DNA from: an uncultured Dialister sp.
Lineage (GTDB): Bacteria > Bacillota > Negativicutes > Veillonellales > Dialisteraceae
Direction of reading: 5' to 3'
DNA length: 27,778 nucleotides
NCBI RefSeq assembly: GCF_900538805.1
Contig: NZ_UPZP01000020.1
Coordinates: 1 to 27,778 of the forward strand
A program made the translations under genes and the position numbers. Below, in pieces: positions 7,253 through 14,627 of the stretch (position 1 is its first letter; the number at the start of each line of letters is the position of its first letter). A model generated the notes under the pieces. It was not told where the DNA came from and did not search any database. It saw nothing but the letters and a program-made list of their open reading frames with translations.

Positions 7253-9124
7253 ATGTATCTGATTGATACGTATGATGTGATCGTGGTAGGAGCCGGCCAT
7301 GCGGGCTGCGAGGCGGCGCTGGCCGCCGCCCGTCTCGGCTGCAAAACACTCCTTACCACCATTTCCCTGGAGAACGTGGCCATGATGCCCTGCAATCCTG
7401 CCATCGGCGGGCCCGGCAAGAGCCATCTGGTGAAGGAAATCGACGCTCTGGGCGGGGAAATGGGTATTGCAGCGGATAAGACCGCCATCCAGATGCGCAT
7501 GCTGAACCTGGGCAAGGGGCCGGCGGTGTATGCCCTCCGCGCCCAATCCGACAAGAACGCTTACCACCGCTACATGAAACAGGTGGTGGAGAATACGGAG
7601 AACCTGGACCTGAAGCAGGTGCAGGTGATGGACATTATTGTGGAAGACGGGAAATGCGTGGGCATTACCACGGAACTCCACGAAGAATACCGGGCCAAAG
7701 CGGTGATTCTCTGCACCGGCACTTATCTGGACAGCGAAATCATCATCGGCGACACCATGTATTCCGGCGGCCCCAACGGCATGCGTCCCTCTGTGGGCCT
7801 TTCGGAAAATCTGAAGAAACACGGCCTGGACATCCTCCGCTTCAAGACAGGCACCCCCAGCCGCGTAGATATTCGAAGCCTCCATCTGGACCATATGCAG
7901 CTGGAACAGGGAGATCCGAAGAACCATGCCTTTTCCTTCATGGACGAACGGGCGGACCGGAACCAGCGAAACTGCTGGCTCACCTACACCAATGAGACCA
8001 CCCATGCCATTATCCGGGAAAACCTCATGCGGGCTCCCAAGTACGCCGGCCTCATCCACGGCGTAGGCGCCCGCTACTGCCCTTCCATCGAAGACAAGGT
8101 GGTTCGTTTCCCCGACAAGAAACGGCACCAGCTCTTCATCGAACCGGAAGGCCTTGACACCAATGAAATGTACGTGCAGGGCATGTCTACCTCCATGCCC
8201 ATCGATGTGCAGTACGCCTTCCTCCGTACCATTCCGGGTCTGGAGGATGTGAAGGTCATGCGCCCGGCCTATGCCATCGAATACGACCTCTTGGATCCGC
8301 TCCAGCTCTATCCTACCCTGGAAGTGAAGAAACTCCCCGGCCTTTATTCCGCCGGCCAGTCCAACGGCACCTCGGGCTACGAAGAAGCGGCAGCCCAGGG
8401 CCTCATGGCAGGCATCAATGCAGCCCTTAAAATCAAAGGAAAGGAACCCTTCATCCTGGGCCGCCACGAAGCCTACACCGGCGCCTTAATCGACGACCTG
8501 GTCACCAAGGGCACCAACGAACCCTACCGTATGATGACCAGCCGCAGCGAATATAGACTCATCCTCCGTCAGGACAATGCGGACCTCCGCCTCACCCAGA
8601 AGGGTTACGACATCGGGCTGGTCACCGAAGAACGGTACCGCCGTTTCCAGGACAGGAAGAGAAAATTTGAAGAAGCCATGAACTACATCCGCACCAAACG
8701 CTTCACACCGAAGGCGGAAGTGAATGCTGCCCTGGAAAGCATAGGCTCCGCACCCCTCACCACCGGCATGGGTGCCGACAAGATCCTGAAGCGCCCTGAA
8801 ATGACCTACCAGAAAATGGTGGACGTCCTGGGATGCCCTGCCTTCGACCCCGAAGCGGTGGAAGAAATGGAAATCACCGTGAAGTATGAAGGCTACATTG
8901 CCCGCCAGGAAGCGGCGGTCCGAAAAGCGGCCCGCATGGAAAGTGAAAAAATGCCAAAGGACATGGACTACCTTCATCTGGAAGGCATTTCCATCGAAGC
9001 AAGGCAGAAACTGGACAAAATCCGGCCCCTCTCCCTGGGCCAGGCCTCCCGCATCTCCGGCGTCTCTCCGGCAGATATGTCGGTACTCATGGTGTACGTG
9101 AAGAGAATGAAAGCAGGGAAATAG
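7253..9124 (+). CDS. mnmG: tRNA uridine-5-carboxymethylaminomethyl modification enzyme MnmG (GidA)
   Basis: The 623-residue length is normal for the family. The FAD-binding motif YDVIVVGAGHAGCEAA starts at residue 7. Family signatures are visible: PCNPAIGGPGKSHLVKE, GLSENLKKHGLDILRFKTGTP, GARYCPSIEDKVVRFPDK, and SGYEEAAAQGLMAGINAA. The C-terminal helical domain ends in the MnmE-interacting segment. With MnmE it installs the carboxymethylaminomethyl group at wobble uridine 34 using FAD and NADH. The start has AGAAGGAAA eight bases upstream. It follows mnmE by 572 bp of repeats and probably has its own promoter, unlike the compact operon found in many relatives. Confidence 0.97.
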   Translation: MYLIDTYDVIVVGAGHAGCEAALAAARLGCKTLLTTISLENVAMMPCNPAIGGPGKSHLVKEIDALGGEMGIAADKTAIQMRMLNLGKGPAVYALRAQSDKNAYHRYMKQVVENTENLDLKQVQVMDIIVEDGKCVGITTELHEEYRAKAVILCTGTYLDSEIIIGDTMYSGGPNGMRPSVGLSENLKKHGLDILRFKTGTPSRVDIRSLHLDHMQLEQGDPKNHAFSFMDERADRNQRNCWLTYTNETTHAIIRENLMRAPKYAGLIHGVGARYCPSIEDKVVRFPDKKRHQLFIEPEGLDTNEMYVQGMSTSMPIDVQYAFLRTIPGLEDVKVMRPAYAIEYDLLDPLQLYPTLEVKKLPGLYSAGQSNGTSGYEEAAAQGLMAGINAALKIKGKEPFILGRHEAYTGALIDDLVTKGTNEPYRMMTSRSEYRLILRQDNADLRLTQKGYDIGLVTEERYRRFQDRKRKFEEAMNYIRTKRFTPKAEVNAALESIGSAPLTTGMGADKILKRPEMTYQKMVDVLGCPAFDPEAVEEMEITVKYEGYIARQEAAVRKAARMESEKMPKDMDYLHLEGISIEARQKLDKIRPLSLGQASRISGVSPADMSVLMVYVKRMKAGK

Positions 9125-9156
9125 GGGGGCAGTGTGTCACTGGCGGCGGGGACCCG

Positions 9157-9390
9157 TATTCCCGAAAGCAAGCGGGTTCAGAGGGTGCAGGGCACTGTCG
9201 GGGCTATTGCCCCTCAGTGCCCCGGGTTCGGCCCGGGAAGGGCTTCGCCTTCCGGGCTGGTTCAAAGGGAAGTTATATAGTATCGCTCTGTGCGTATTCC
9301 GCATGGAATACGCAAGTCGGGCGAAGTTGGCCTCTAGCCTGCCCAATAGGAGGCCTTCCTTTTAATCGCCCGACCGATTGGGGAGGTGGG
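9157..9390 (+). repeat. Composite intergenic repeat, copy G, structured part (mnmG-rsmG gap)
   Basis: The order is as follows. TATTCCCGAAAGCAAG box at 9157. GGTTCAGAGGG box. Nested variable hairpin: outer GGGCACTG 9190-9197 with CAGTGCCC 9215-9222, inner GGGGC-tatt-GCCCC. Conserved box GTTCGGCCCGGGAAGGGCTT with its own hairpin (9226-9280). Then a three-hairpin unit: GCGTATTCC-gcat-GGAATACGC (9292-9313), and GTCGGGCGA (9316) paired with TCGCCCGAC (9366), enclosing GGCCTC/GAGGCC. Related copies are at 19034, 23613 and 27423. No octamer array precedes this copy. Confidence 0.8.
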
Positions 9391-9419
9391 CGCCCTGCGG
9401 GCGCCAATATAAATTCTGC

Positions 9420-9712
9420 GGAGAAGCTGCCACCACAACCCTCGGGCCAAAGGCCCGTCAAACCTAAGAACCCTCCGGCCCAACGGCCGGTCAAACCTGA
9501 GAACCTTTTACACAACCCTTTTACACAACCCGCCGCCGATAGGCGGCCACAACCTGCGGCGCAGCCGCGGCCCCTCTTTAATTTGCGGCGAAGCCGCCAC
9601 CACAACCCTCTGAACCTTTTGAACCCGGCCGCAAAGCGGCCCTCAAGCCGCCGCAGCAGCCCTCAAGCCCGTAGGGCTTGCCAAACCTAAGAACCCTCCG
9701 GCCAATGGCCGG
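9420..9712 (+). repeat. Cluster of eight mini-hairpins with different stems, spaced by AACCCTC-type linkers
   Basis: Small palindromes with three- or four-base loops follow each other: CGGGCC-aaa-GGCCCG (9443), CCGGCC-caac-GGCCGG (9475), GCCGCC-gata-GGCGGC (9532), TGCGGC-gca-GCCGCG (9555, one end mismatch), GCGGC-gaa-GCCGC (9585), GGCCGC-aaa-GCGGCC (9627), AAGCCC-gta-GGGCTT (9665) and CCGGCC-aat-GGCCGG (9698). Linkers resemble AACCTAAGAACCCTC or the 9-bp repeat GAACCCTCT. A 110-157 codon open frame crosses this DNA, but its product is only Pro/Arg-rich repeat translation. Confidence 0.8.
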
Positions 9713-9819
9713 TCAAAATTAAGAACCTTTTATATAAATACCATCCTTCTTCCCACAGGGAAAATAAGGGAAGAACGGACGATTTCATCAGGTATTTCTT
9801 TTTGGAAGGAGAAAAGAAA

Positions 9820-10533
9820 ATGATGACAGCCTGCGAAATGATGGAGGCCCTGGGCCTTCCGGCCAATGAGGAGGCCGCTCTCAAGCTGACTGAGTACAAC
9901 GCCATGGTCATTGCCATGAGCAAAAAGGTGAATCTCACCGGCATTAAGGACGTAGAGGAAAGTCTTATCAAAAACGTGTATGATTCACTTACCGTGTATG
10001 ATGAAAAATATTTTCCCGAAAAGGGACGGGTCCTGGACCTTGGCACCGGTGCCGGCTTCCCCGGCGTGCCCCTGGCCATTTTGAGGCCGGACATGCAGTT
10101 CATCCTGGTGGATTCCATCCAGAAGAAACTGAACTTCATCGAAGGGGCCTGCGCCAATCTGGGCATTAAAAACGTGAAATGCCTCCATATCCGTGCAGAA
10201 GAAGGAGGCCGCAGAAGAAAGACAAGAGAAGCCTTCGATGTAGTCACCGCCCGGGCGGTAAAGGCCATGCCCATCATATCGGAATGGGCCATTCCCTTCG
10301 TCCGGGTAGGCGGCGTCTTCGCAGCCATGAAGGGCCCCGGCGCCGATGAAGAAATGAAAACCGCCGGGAAAATCCTTCGCGAACTCCATGGCACACTGGA
10401 AGAAAAAAAGGAACTCACCCTGCCGGGAGGAGACCGGCGCACCATCCTTTATATCCGTAAAACCGCCCCCTGCCCGAAGAACTACCCAAGAAAAGTGGGT
10501 ATAGCGGAAAAGAAACCGGTGCTGGGGGAATAA
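9820..10533 (+). CDS. rsmG: 16S rRNA (guanine-527-N7)-methyltransferase RsmG (GidB)
   Basis: The 237-residue protein starts at ATG 9820, eight bases after GGAAGGAG; a TTG at 9802 also opens the frame but sits inside that ribosome site. The S-adenosylmethionine site shows VLDLGTGAGFPGVPLAI, and FDVVTARAV and AMKGPG are further family marks. RsmG methylates G527 in the 530 loop of 16S rRNA; loss gives low-level streptomycin resistance in other bacteria. It follows mnmG in the classical order but after about 700 bp of repeats. An octamer array starts at the base after its stop codon. Confidence 0.96.
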   Translation: MMTACEMMEALGLPANEEAALKLTEYNAMVIAMSKKVNLTGIKDVEESLIKNVYDSLTVYDEKYFPEKGRVLDLGTGAGFPGVPLAILRPDMQFILVDSIQKKLNFIEGACANLGIKNVKCLHIRAEEGGRRRKTREAFDVVTARAVKAMPIISEWAIPFVRVGGVFAAMKGPGADEEMKTAGKILRELHGTLEEKKELTLPGGDRRTILYIRKTAPCPKNYPRKVGIAEKKPVLGE

Positions 10534-10581
10534 TGAGTTAGTGAGCTAGTGAGCTGGTGTACTAGTGAACTAGTGTACTTT
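10534..10581 (+). repeat. Octamer tandem repeat TGNNCTAG, six units, fused to rsmG stop
   Basis: The units TGAGTTAG, TGAGCTAG, TGAGCTGG, TGTACTAG, TGAACTAG and TGTACTTT begin directly after the TAA. This is the same family and the same strand as the array after mnmE. Confidence 0.88.
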
Positions 10582-10697
10582 ATAACAGTGGGATAGTCCG
10601 CTGTCTGCTTGCCGCTGGCCGCGGTGCATTGTTCTTCTGACGCCTGGGGTTTGGGTTTGCTGTCTTTTACGGACGAAGCCCGCCTGTTAAGGCATTA

Positions 10698-10858
10698 GGC
10701 CCCGAAAGGGGCCTTTTCCATCGGCGCCCGCAGGCCGCAGCCGGCGGCGAAGCCGCCCCCCCTTCTTTTTAATCTGCGCCCGAAGGGCGCCACCACCACC
10801 CTCTGAACCCTTTGAAACTTCTGAACCCTCTGAACCCTCACGCCGAAGGCGTGTCAAA
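10698..10858 (+). repeat. Composite intergenic repeat, copy B: mini-hairpins and 9-bp repeats
   Basis: Hairpins are GGCCCC-gaaa-GGGGCC (10698), GGCGGC-gaa-GCCGCC (10743), GCGCCC-gaa-GGGCGC (10776) and CACGCC-gaa-GGCGTG (10839). Between the last two lie five 9-bp units of GAACCCTCT type. The preceding 10582-10697 is unremarkable apart from a CCGCTGTC-like remnant. Confidence 0.8.
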
Positions 10859-10859
10859 T

Positions 10860-10892
10860 GTCAAAAGGAGCCGCCTCGCGGCTCCTTTTGAC
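10860..10892. terminator. Perfect 15-bp hairpin closing the repeat region
   Basis: GTCAAAAGGAGCCGC and GCGGCTCCTTTTGAC pair fully around a CTC loop. The T-run lies within the stem rather than after it, so termination strength is uncertain. It sits between rsmG and the next promoter. Confidence 0.55.
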
Positions 10893-10959
10893 TATTCCCT
10901 CCTAAACAGATAGAATATAGTATATCTAAAATTTACGGAACAAGGAGCGTTTCTGCGCT

Positions 10960-11394
10960 ATGAAGCTGAAAAATTTTGACCATATCGTCCTCACCACGAG
11001 CCATCTGGAGGAGTGCCTTCATTTTTACCGGGATTTCCTGGGGATGACCGTGTCCTGTGAGAACGGGCGGTATGCCCTTCTGTTTGGAAGATGCAAAATC
11101 AACATTCACCGCCGGCCGGGGGAGTTTAAGCCGGCGGCGGCCTATCCGGTGTCCGGAAGCATTGATCTCTGTATCATTACGGAGACGCCTATGGAGAAGG
11201 TGCTTTCGGAGCTTCTTACAAAGGGGGCGCCGGTGATTACGGATATTGTGGACCGCCATGGCGCCAGGGGGCCCATGAAGAGTATTTACCTTCGGGATCC
11301 CGACGGCAATCTCATCGAAATCGCCCGGTACATCCGGCAGGAGGCGGACAGAACCCTTCAGCCCGATAATGATGAAGCCCTGGCAGATGAATAA
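10960..11394 (+). CDS. VOC (glyoxalase/bleomycin-resistance) superfamily protein
   Basis: The 144-residue protein has two beta-alpha-beta-beta-beta units of the vicinal oxygen chelate fold. Visible marks are FDHIVLTTSHLEECLHFYRDFLGM at the start (described by its FDH and FYRDFLG parts), SIDLCI opening the second unit, and YLRDPDGNLIEI with the conserved terminal metal-ligand Glu. His8 and that Glu can bind metal; the second-unit ligand is Asp where His or Gln is common. Members range from lactoylglutathione lyase to dioxygenases and resistance proteins, so the substrate cannot be assigned. It is followed 21 bp later by a membrane protein gene, probably in one transcript. Confidence 0.85.
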   Translation: MKLKNFDHIVLTTSHLEECLHFYRDFLGMTVSCENGRYALLFGRCKINIHRRPGEFKPAAAYPVSGSIDLCIITETPMEKVLSELLTKGAPVITDIVDRHGARGPMKSIYLRDPDGNLIEIARYIRQEADRTLQPDNDEALADE

Positions 11395-11415
11395 ATTTCC
11401 AGAAAGGATAAGCCA

Positions 11416-11883
11416 TTGACACCTTATTATTCCAATCTTTTCTTTACGGCGGAGTATATCTTGTCCGCCGTCATCATTGCTTTTCTTACCTATAAGAAAA
11501 CGCCCCTTGACGTGCGGCGCAGCATTTCCAGGAAGGCTCTCCTGAAGCGGCTGCCTATGGCGGCGGGGGCGGTAGTTCTTTCCATCCTGCTTATGACGGG
11601 GGTGTACCTCCTTCGGCTGGATTTCACGAAGAATCTCATCATTATCGGCGTCCTTCAGCTTTTCATGACCCTCTCTGCCAATGTCATCCTGGGGGCGTCG
11701 TGGATACAGCGGTACCGGGTCTATCCAAGGGGCCGGGAGCTTGCGGCAGTGGTGATTCTCATGTACATTATCTCCGACCTCTTCATGCCGTCGGGCATCA
11801 AGTACGCCATTCTGGTCATGGGAACGGTGCTGGCCCTGATTTTCCCGAATCACTGGAGCGACTGGGAGCAGCAGGGACGCTGA
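11416..11883 (+). CDS. Small integral membrane protein, unknown function
   Basis: The 155-residue protein has about five hydrophobic segments, at roughly 12-30, 49-70, 76-100, 110-127 and 132-150, separated by basic loops. That layout means it sits in the cytoplasmic membrane. The frame opens with TTG at 11416, seven bases after AAAGGAT, and there is no nearby in-frame ATG with a ribosome site. I recognise no family. It is probably co-transcribed with the VOC gene. No terminator follows; instead the 59-bp repeat array begins about 36 bp after the stop. Confidence 0.7.
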   Translation: MTPYYSNLFFTAEYILSAVIIAFLTYKKTPLDVRRSISRKALLKRLPMAAGAVVLSILLMTGVYLLRLDFTKNLIIIGVLQLFMTLSANVILGASWIQRYRVYPRGRELAAVVILMYIISDLFMPSGIKYAILVMGTVLALIFPNHWSDWEQQGR

Positions 11884-11918
11884 GGAAATCGGGGGATGAT
11901 GAGGCAGGCGGCGGTGCC

Positions 11919-12262
11919 ATGCCGGATCTGCGAACAGTTTCCTATCGGTGTGTGACGCCATAGTGCCATGCCGGGCGGGAAACTATACGCAAATAGTTTC
12001 CTGCCGCGGTGAAACGCAATGGTGCGATGCCGGATAGGAAACCATACGCGAAGGGTTTCCTATTGAGATGAAACGCATCGGTACCATGCCGGACAGGAAA
12101 CTGTACGCGAAAAGTTTCCTGTCGCATTGAAACGCAATGGCGCTATGTCGAATGGGAAACTATCCGCGAAAGGTTTCCTGCCGGTATGAAACACAATCGA
12201 GTCATGCCGGATAGGAAACTATTCGCTAAAAGTTTCCTGCCGGTATGAACGGCAGCGGGGTC
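11919..12262 (+). repeat. 59-bp tandem repeat array, five units plus a degenerate one, palindrome in each full unit
   Basis: The motif ATGCC(GG) recurs at 11968, 12027, 12086, 12145 (ATGTC) and 12204, exactly 59 bp apart. A shortened 49-bp unit at 11919 has lost the left hairpin arm. Each full unit contains an imperfect hairpin of the form GGAAACTAT-acgc..-ATAGTTTCC, then GAAACGCAATGG. The arms vary together: GGAAACTAT/ATAGTTTCC in one unit, GGAAACC/GGGTTTCC in the next. The GTTTCC arm could also pair with the following GAAAC, giving alternative folds. 59 is not a multiple of 3 and no open frame spans it, so it is noncoding. It lies directly before the McrB-like operon. Confidence 0.92.
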
Positions 12263-12381
12263 AAGCATCTTTCTTTTCTCTCCTTCCTTCATATGTTAAA
12301 ATATAAAGAGTCCCTAAATGTTTTAGGAACGAAGAAAATGTAAGCGGGAAAAACTCTGATTGAATCAGCGCTTTCCCCGGC

Positions 12382-12438
12382 GCGAAATGAATGATGATTC
12401 ATTTCGCCTATTGTGTTGATACGAAAGATTTTTTCGTA
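12382..12438. promoter_or_regulatory. Two palindromes upstream of the McrB-like operon
   Basis: A perfect 11-bp inverted repeat GCGAAATGAAT-gatg-ATTCATTTCGC (12382-12407) is followed by TACGAAA-gattt-TTTCGTA (12420-12438). They could be operators or leader hairpins. A further relic, CTGATTGAATCAGCGCT (12356-12372), looks like the two joined ends of the palindromic element seen at 3748. No clear -35/-10 pair was found, although TTAAAATATAAAG near 12296 is AT-rich enough for a promoter. Confidence 0.5.
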
Positions 12439-12533
12439 CAGAGTTAGAAGTGGCGGCACAGGGCAGGAAAGGCTTTATGACAGGTCATAAAGCAGCATGT
12501 CCGGCGGCCGTCCGGGAAAGAAGGAAATTGAAT

Positions 12534-14627
12534 ATGGGGAGTTACAACTCAAATTATGGAAACGGCGATAGTTCTTTTTTTGCGCTCCGGCAGGCGGACG
12601 GCAAGGTGCTGGGACGGGTGCGTCCCGGCGTGAAGCTGTCTACGCCCCAGCCGGGGATGAAGGACTATCGCTTTTTTGTGGACCCTCTCTCTCCGCTGCC
12701 CAGGGGATTTGAGGATTCGGAAAAGCACGGCTTTACAGGCTTCATGAGCCGCATTGGCTGCGGGTACAATGCCTTTGCCAATGAGGCCGATGCCCTGCAC
12801 TACCTGAAAACCGTTTTTGGCGACGCTTTCGTCACTTTTACGCCGGCCATCCGGAACAATAAGTTTTTTGTGCTGGACGATATGCAGCTGGAAGGCACCA
12901 CGCCCTTCATGGATGTGGACAGCCATTTCTATCCCATCCCTGCCTTCGGCACCGTGGACCAGCCGCCCTTTTCCGGCGATATCAACAAGTTCTGCAGCCA
13001 TATCCTCACCGGTAAGCCGCTGCCCGGGCTGTCCAAGAAATACTGGAACAACGATGTGCAGCCCCGGATCATCGTGGCGGCTACGAAGAACTTTGAAGGA
13101 AAGCTGGGGCCCTGGGTGGTTTTCGCGCCCCTCTATGACGATGCTTTTGACTCCACCGTCATCGGCGAAGGGGGCGCCTATTTCCATGTGAAGAACAACG
13201 GCCCCCTGGGCTATGGCGTGGTGGATTTCAAAAATTCGGAGCTCTTCTCCCACATCCTCCGCTGCACTCATTCTCCCCTGTGGTATGTGCCGGAGGAATT
13301 TATCCCCGATTTCCGGCTGAACCTGAAGCCCGTTCCTGCAGACGGCGACCTTCTGGCGGACAGCGGCGTGGCGGTGAATCCCTTTGCCGACGACGAGCCC
13401 GTAAGCATTGACCGGGAAGACCTGGAGGAAAAGACCTACAGCGAAGCGGACGTGGAAAGAATCATCAGGAGCCTCACCTCCCGGGACGACAGGGAACCCG
13501 TAAGAAGCGGGGAAGAGGAAATCACCTCCGAAGAGAAGGAAAATGAGCCGGCGGAAGGAGAATTTCTGGAAAGGCTGTCGGAAACGGCGGATAAGTCGGG
13601 CCTCCTTTATGACAAGAATGACCTCATCAATTTCCATATTTCTTTGAAATCTTCCCGCCTTACCATACTGGCCGGCATGAGCGGTACCGGGAAATCGGGA
13701 CTGGTCCGCCTCTATGGAAGGGCCCTGGGCCTTCCGGAAAATCATGTCCGCTTCCTGGCGGTGCGCCCCTCCTGGATGGATGACGGCGATATCCTGGGCT
13801 ATGTGGACACGAAGAACATGGTGTACCGCAGCGCAGACACGGGCCTGGCGGAACTCCTCATCGACGCCGCCGCCCATACGGAGGAAATGTTCCTTATCTG
13901 CTTCGATGAAATGAATCTGGCCCGGGCGGAACACTACTTTGCCCAGTTTATTTCCGTACTGGAAAAGGAAGAAAATCCGGTAATCCGCCTCTACAACCCC
14001 AGCCTTCGGAGCCGCCTCTACAATGGCGACGCCTATCCGGCGGAAATCCCCATCGGGAAAAACGTCCTTTTCACAGGAACCGTGAATGTGGACGAATCTA
14101 CCTACCATTTCTCCGATAAAATCCTGGATAGGGCCAATGTGATTACCCTTCACCAGGGCCGGTTCCGCGACCTCCTGTCTTTGGGAAAAAAGGAAAAGAC
14201 AGACTGGCCGGAAATCCCGTCCGCCCGCTTTGAGAGCTTCTGCGTTCGGGACGGACTGGGCCTTTCGGAGGAGGAACTGGACCTTCTGGACGCATTGAAC
14301 GATGCCTTCCGGAAGAGCGGCATCCAGTGCGGCATCGGCTTCCGCATTGCCTGCCAGATGGGACGGTACCTGGAAAACATTCCGGAGGGCCTTTCCTTCA
14401 CCAGGGAAGACGGCCTGGACGCCCAGGTGGTACAGCGCATCCTCACCAAACTCCGGGGCTCCGCCCAGCAGCTCAGCACCCTGGTATCCACCAGCGACAA
14501 GGGAGAACTCACCGGTTCCCTGCCGGAGGTGCTGGAAAAATTCAGCCGGCTGTCACCCTTCACCTCGGCCCGGAAGGTACTGGAGGAAAAAGCCAGGGAG
14601 CTGAAACTCTATGACTACACCATCTAG
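12534..14627 (+). CDS. McrB-like AAA+ ATPase with unrecognised N-terminal domain
   Basis: With ATG at 12534 (AAGGAA upstream) the protein has 697 residues; ATG 12477 and GTG 12450 are other possible starts. Residues about 355-600 form a McrB-type AAA+ module: Walker A GMSGTGKS with Lys387, Walker B LICFDEMN with Asp458-Glu459, and a sensor motif GTVNVDES around Asn518 followed by FSDKILDRAN. Residues 1 to about 290 form a separate domain I cannot name; it does not resemble the known McrB 5-methylcytosine reader or an EVE domain by eye. An acidic linker joins the two (about 290-350). It overlaps the nuclease gene by 17 bases, so the two are translated together. It is probably the NTP-driven half of a McrBC-type restriction pair. 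Confidence 0.82.
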   Translation: MGSYNSNYGNGDSSFFALRQADGKVLGRVRPGVKLSTPQPGMKDYRFFVDPLSPLPRGFEDSEKHGFTGFMSRIGCGYNAFANEADALHYLKTVFGDAFVTFTPAIRNNKFFVLDDMQLEGTTPFMDVDSHFYPIPAFGTVDQPPFSGDINKFCSHILTGKPLPGLSKKYWNNDVQPRIIVAATKNFEGKLGPWVVFAPLYDDAFDSTVIGEGGAYFHVKNNGPLGYGVVDFKNSELFSHILRCTHSPLWYVPEEFIPDFRLNLKPVPADGDLLADSGVAVNPFADDEPVSIDREDLEEKTYSEADVERIIRSLTSRDDREPVRSGEEEITSEEKENEPAEGEFLERLSETADKSGLLYDKNDLINFHISLKSSRLTILAGMSGTGKSGLVRLYGRALGLPENHVRFLAVRPSWMDDGDILGYVDTKNMVYRSADTGLAELLIDAAAHTEEMFLICFDEMNLARAEHYFAQFISVLEKEENPVIRLYNPSLRSRLYNGDAYPAEIPIGKNVLFTGTVNVDESTYHFSDKILDRANVITLHQGRFRDLLSLGKKEKTDWPEIPSARFESFCVRDGLGLSEEELDLLDALNDAFRKSGIQCGIGFRIACQMGRYLENIPEGLSFTREDGLDAQVVQRILTKLRGSAQQLSTLVSTSDKGELTGSLPEVLEKFSRLSPFTSARKVLEEKARELKLYDYTI

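Noticed and set aside
9226..9280. tRNA-like GGTTCGG / GGTTCAGAGGG motifs in the composite repeats
   Set aside because: They look like a T-arm at first sight, but no cloverleaf, anticodon stem or acceptor stem can be drawn around them.
9217..9690. Open frames of 110-157 codons in the mnmG-rsmG gap
   Set aside because: The products are Pro/Arg-rich translations of hairpin repeats, with no family resemblance and no start signal.
9802..9819. TTG start for rsmG at 9802
   Set aside because: The codon lies at the ribosome-binding sequence GGAAGGAG that serves ATG 9820.
11919..12262. 59-bp array as a CRISPR array
   Set aside because: There are no unique spacers: whole units are homologous to each other, mutations occur throughout, and no cas gene is nearby.
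11919..12262. 59-bp array as integron attC sites (59-base elements)
   Set aside because: Only the length agrees. The GTTRRRY/RYYYAAC core sites are absent, there are no cassettes between units, and no integrase is seen.
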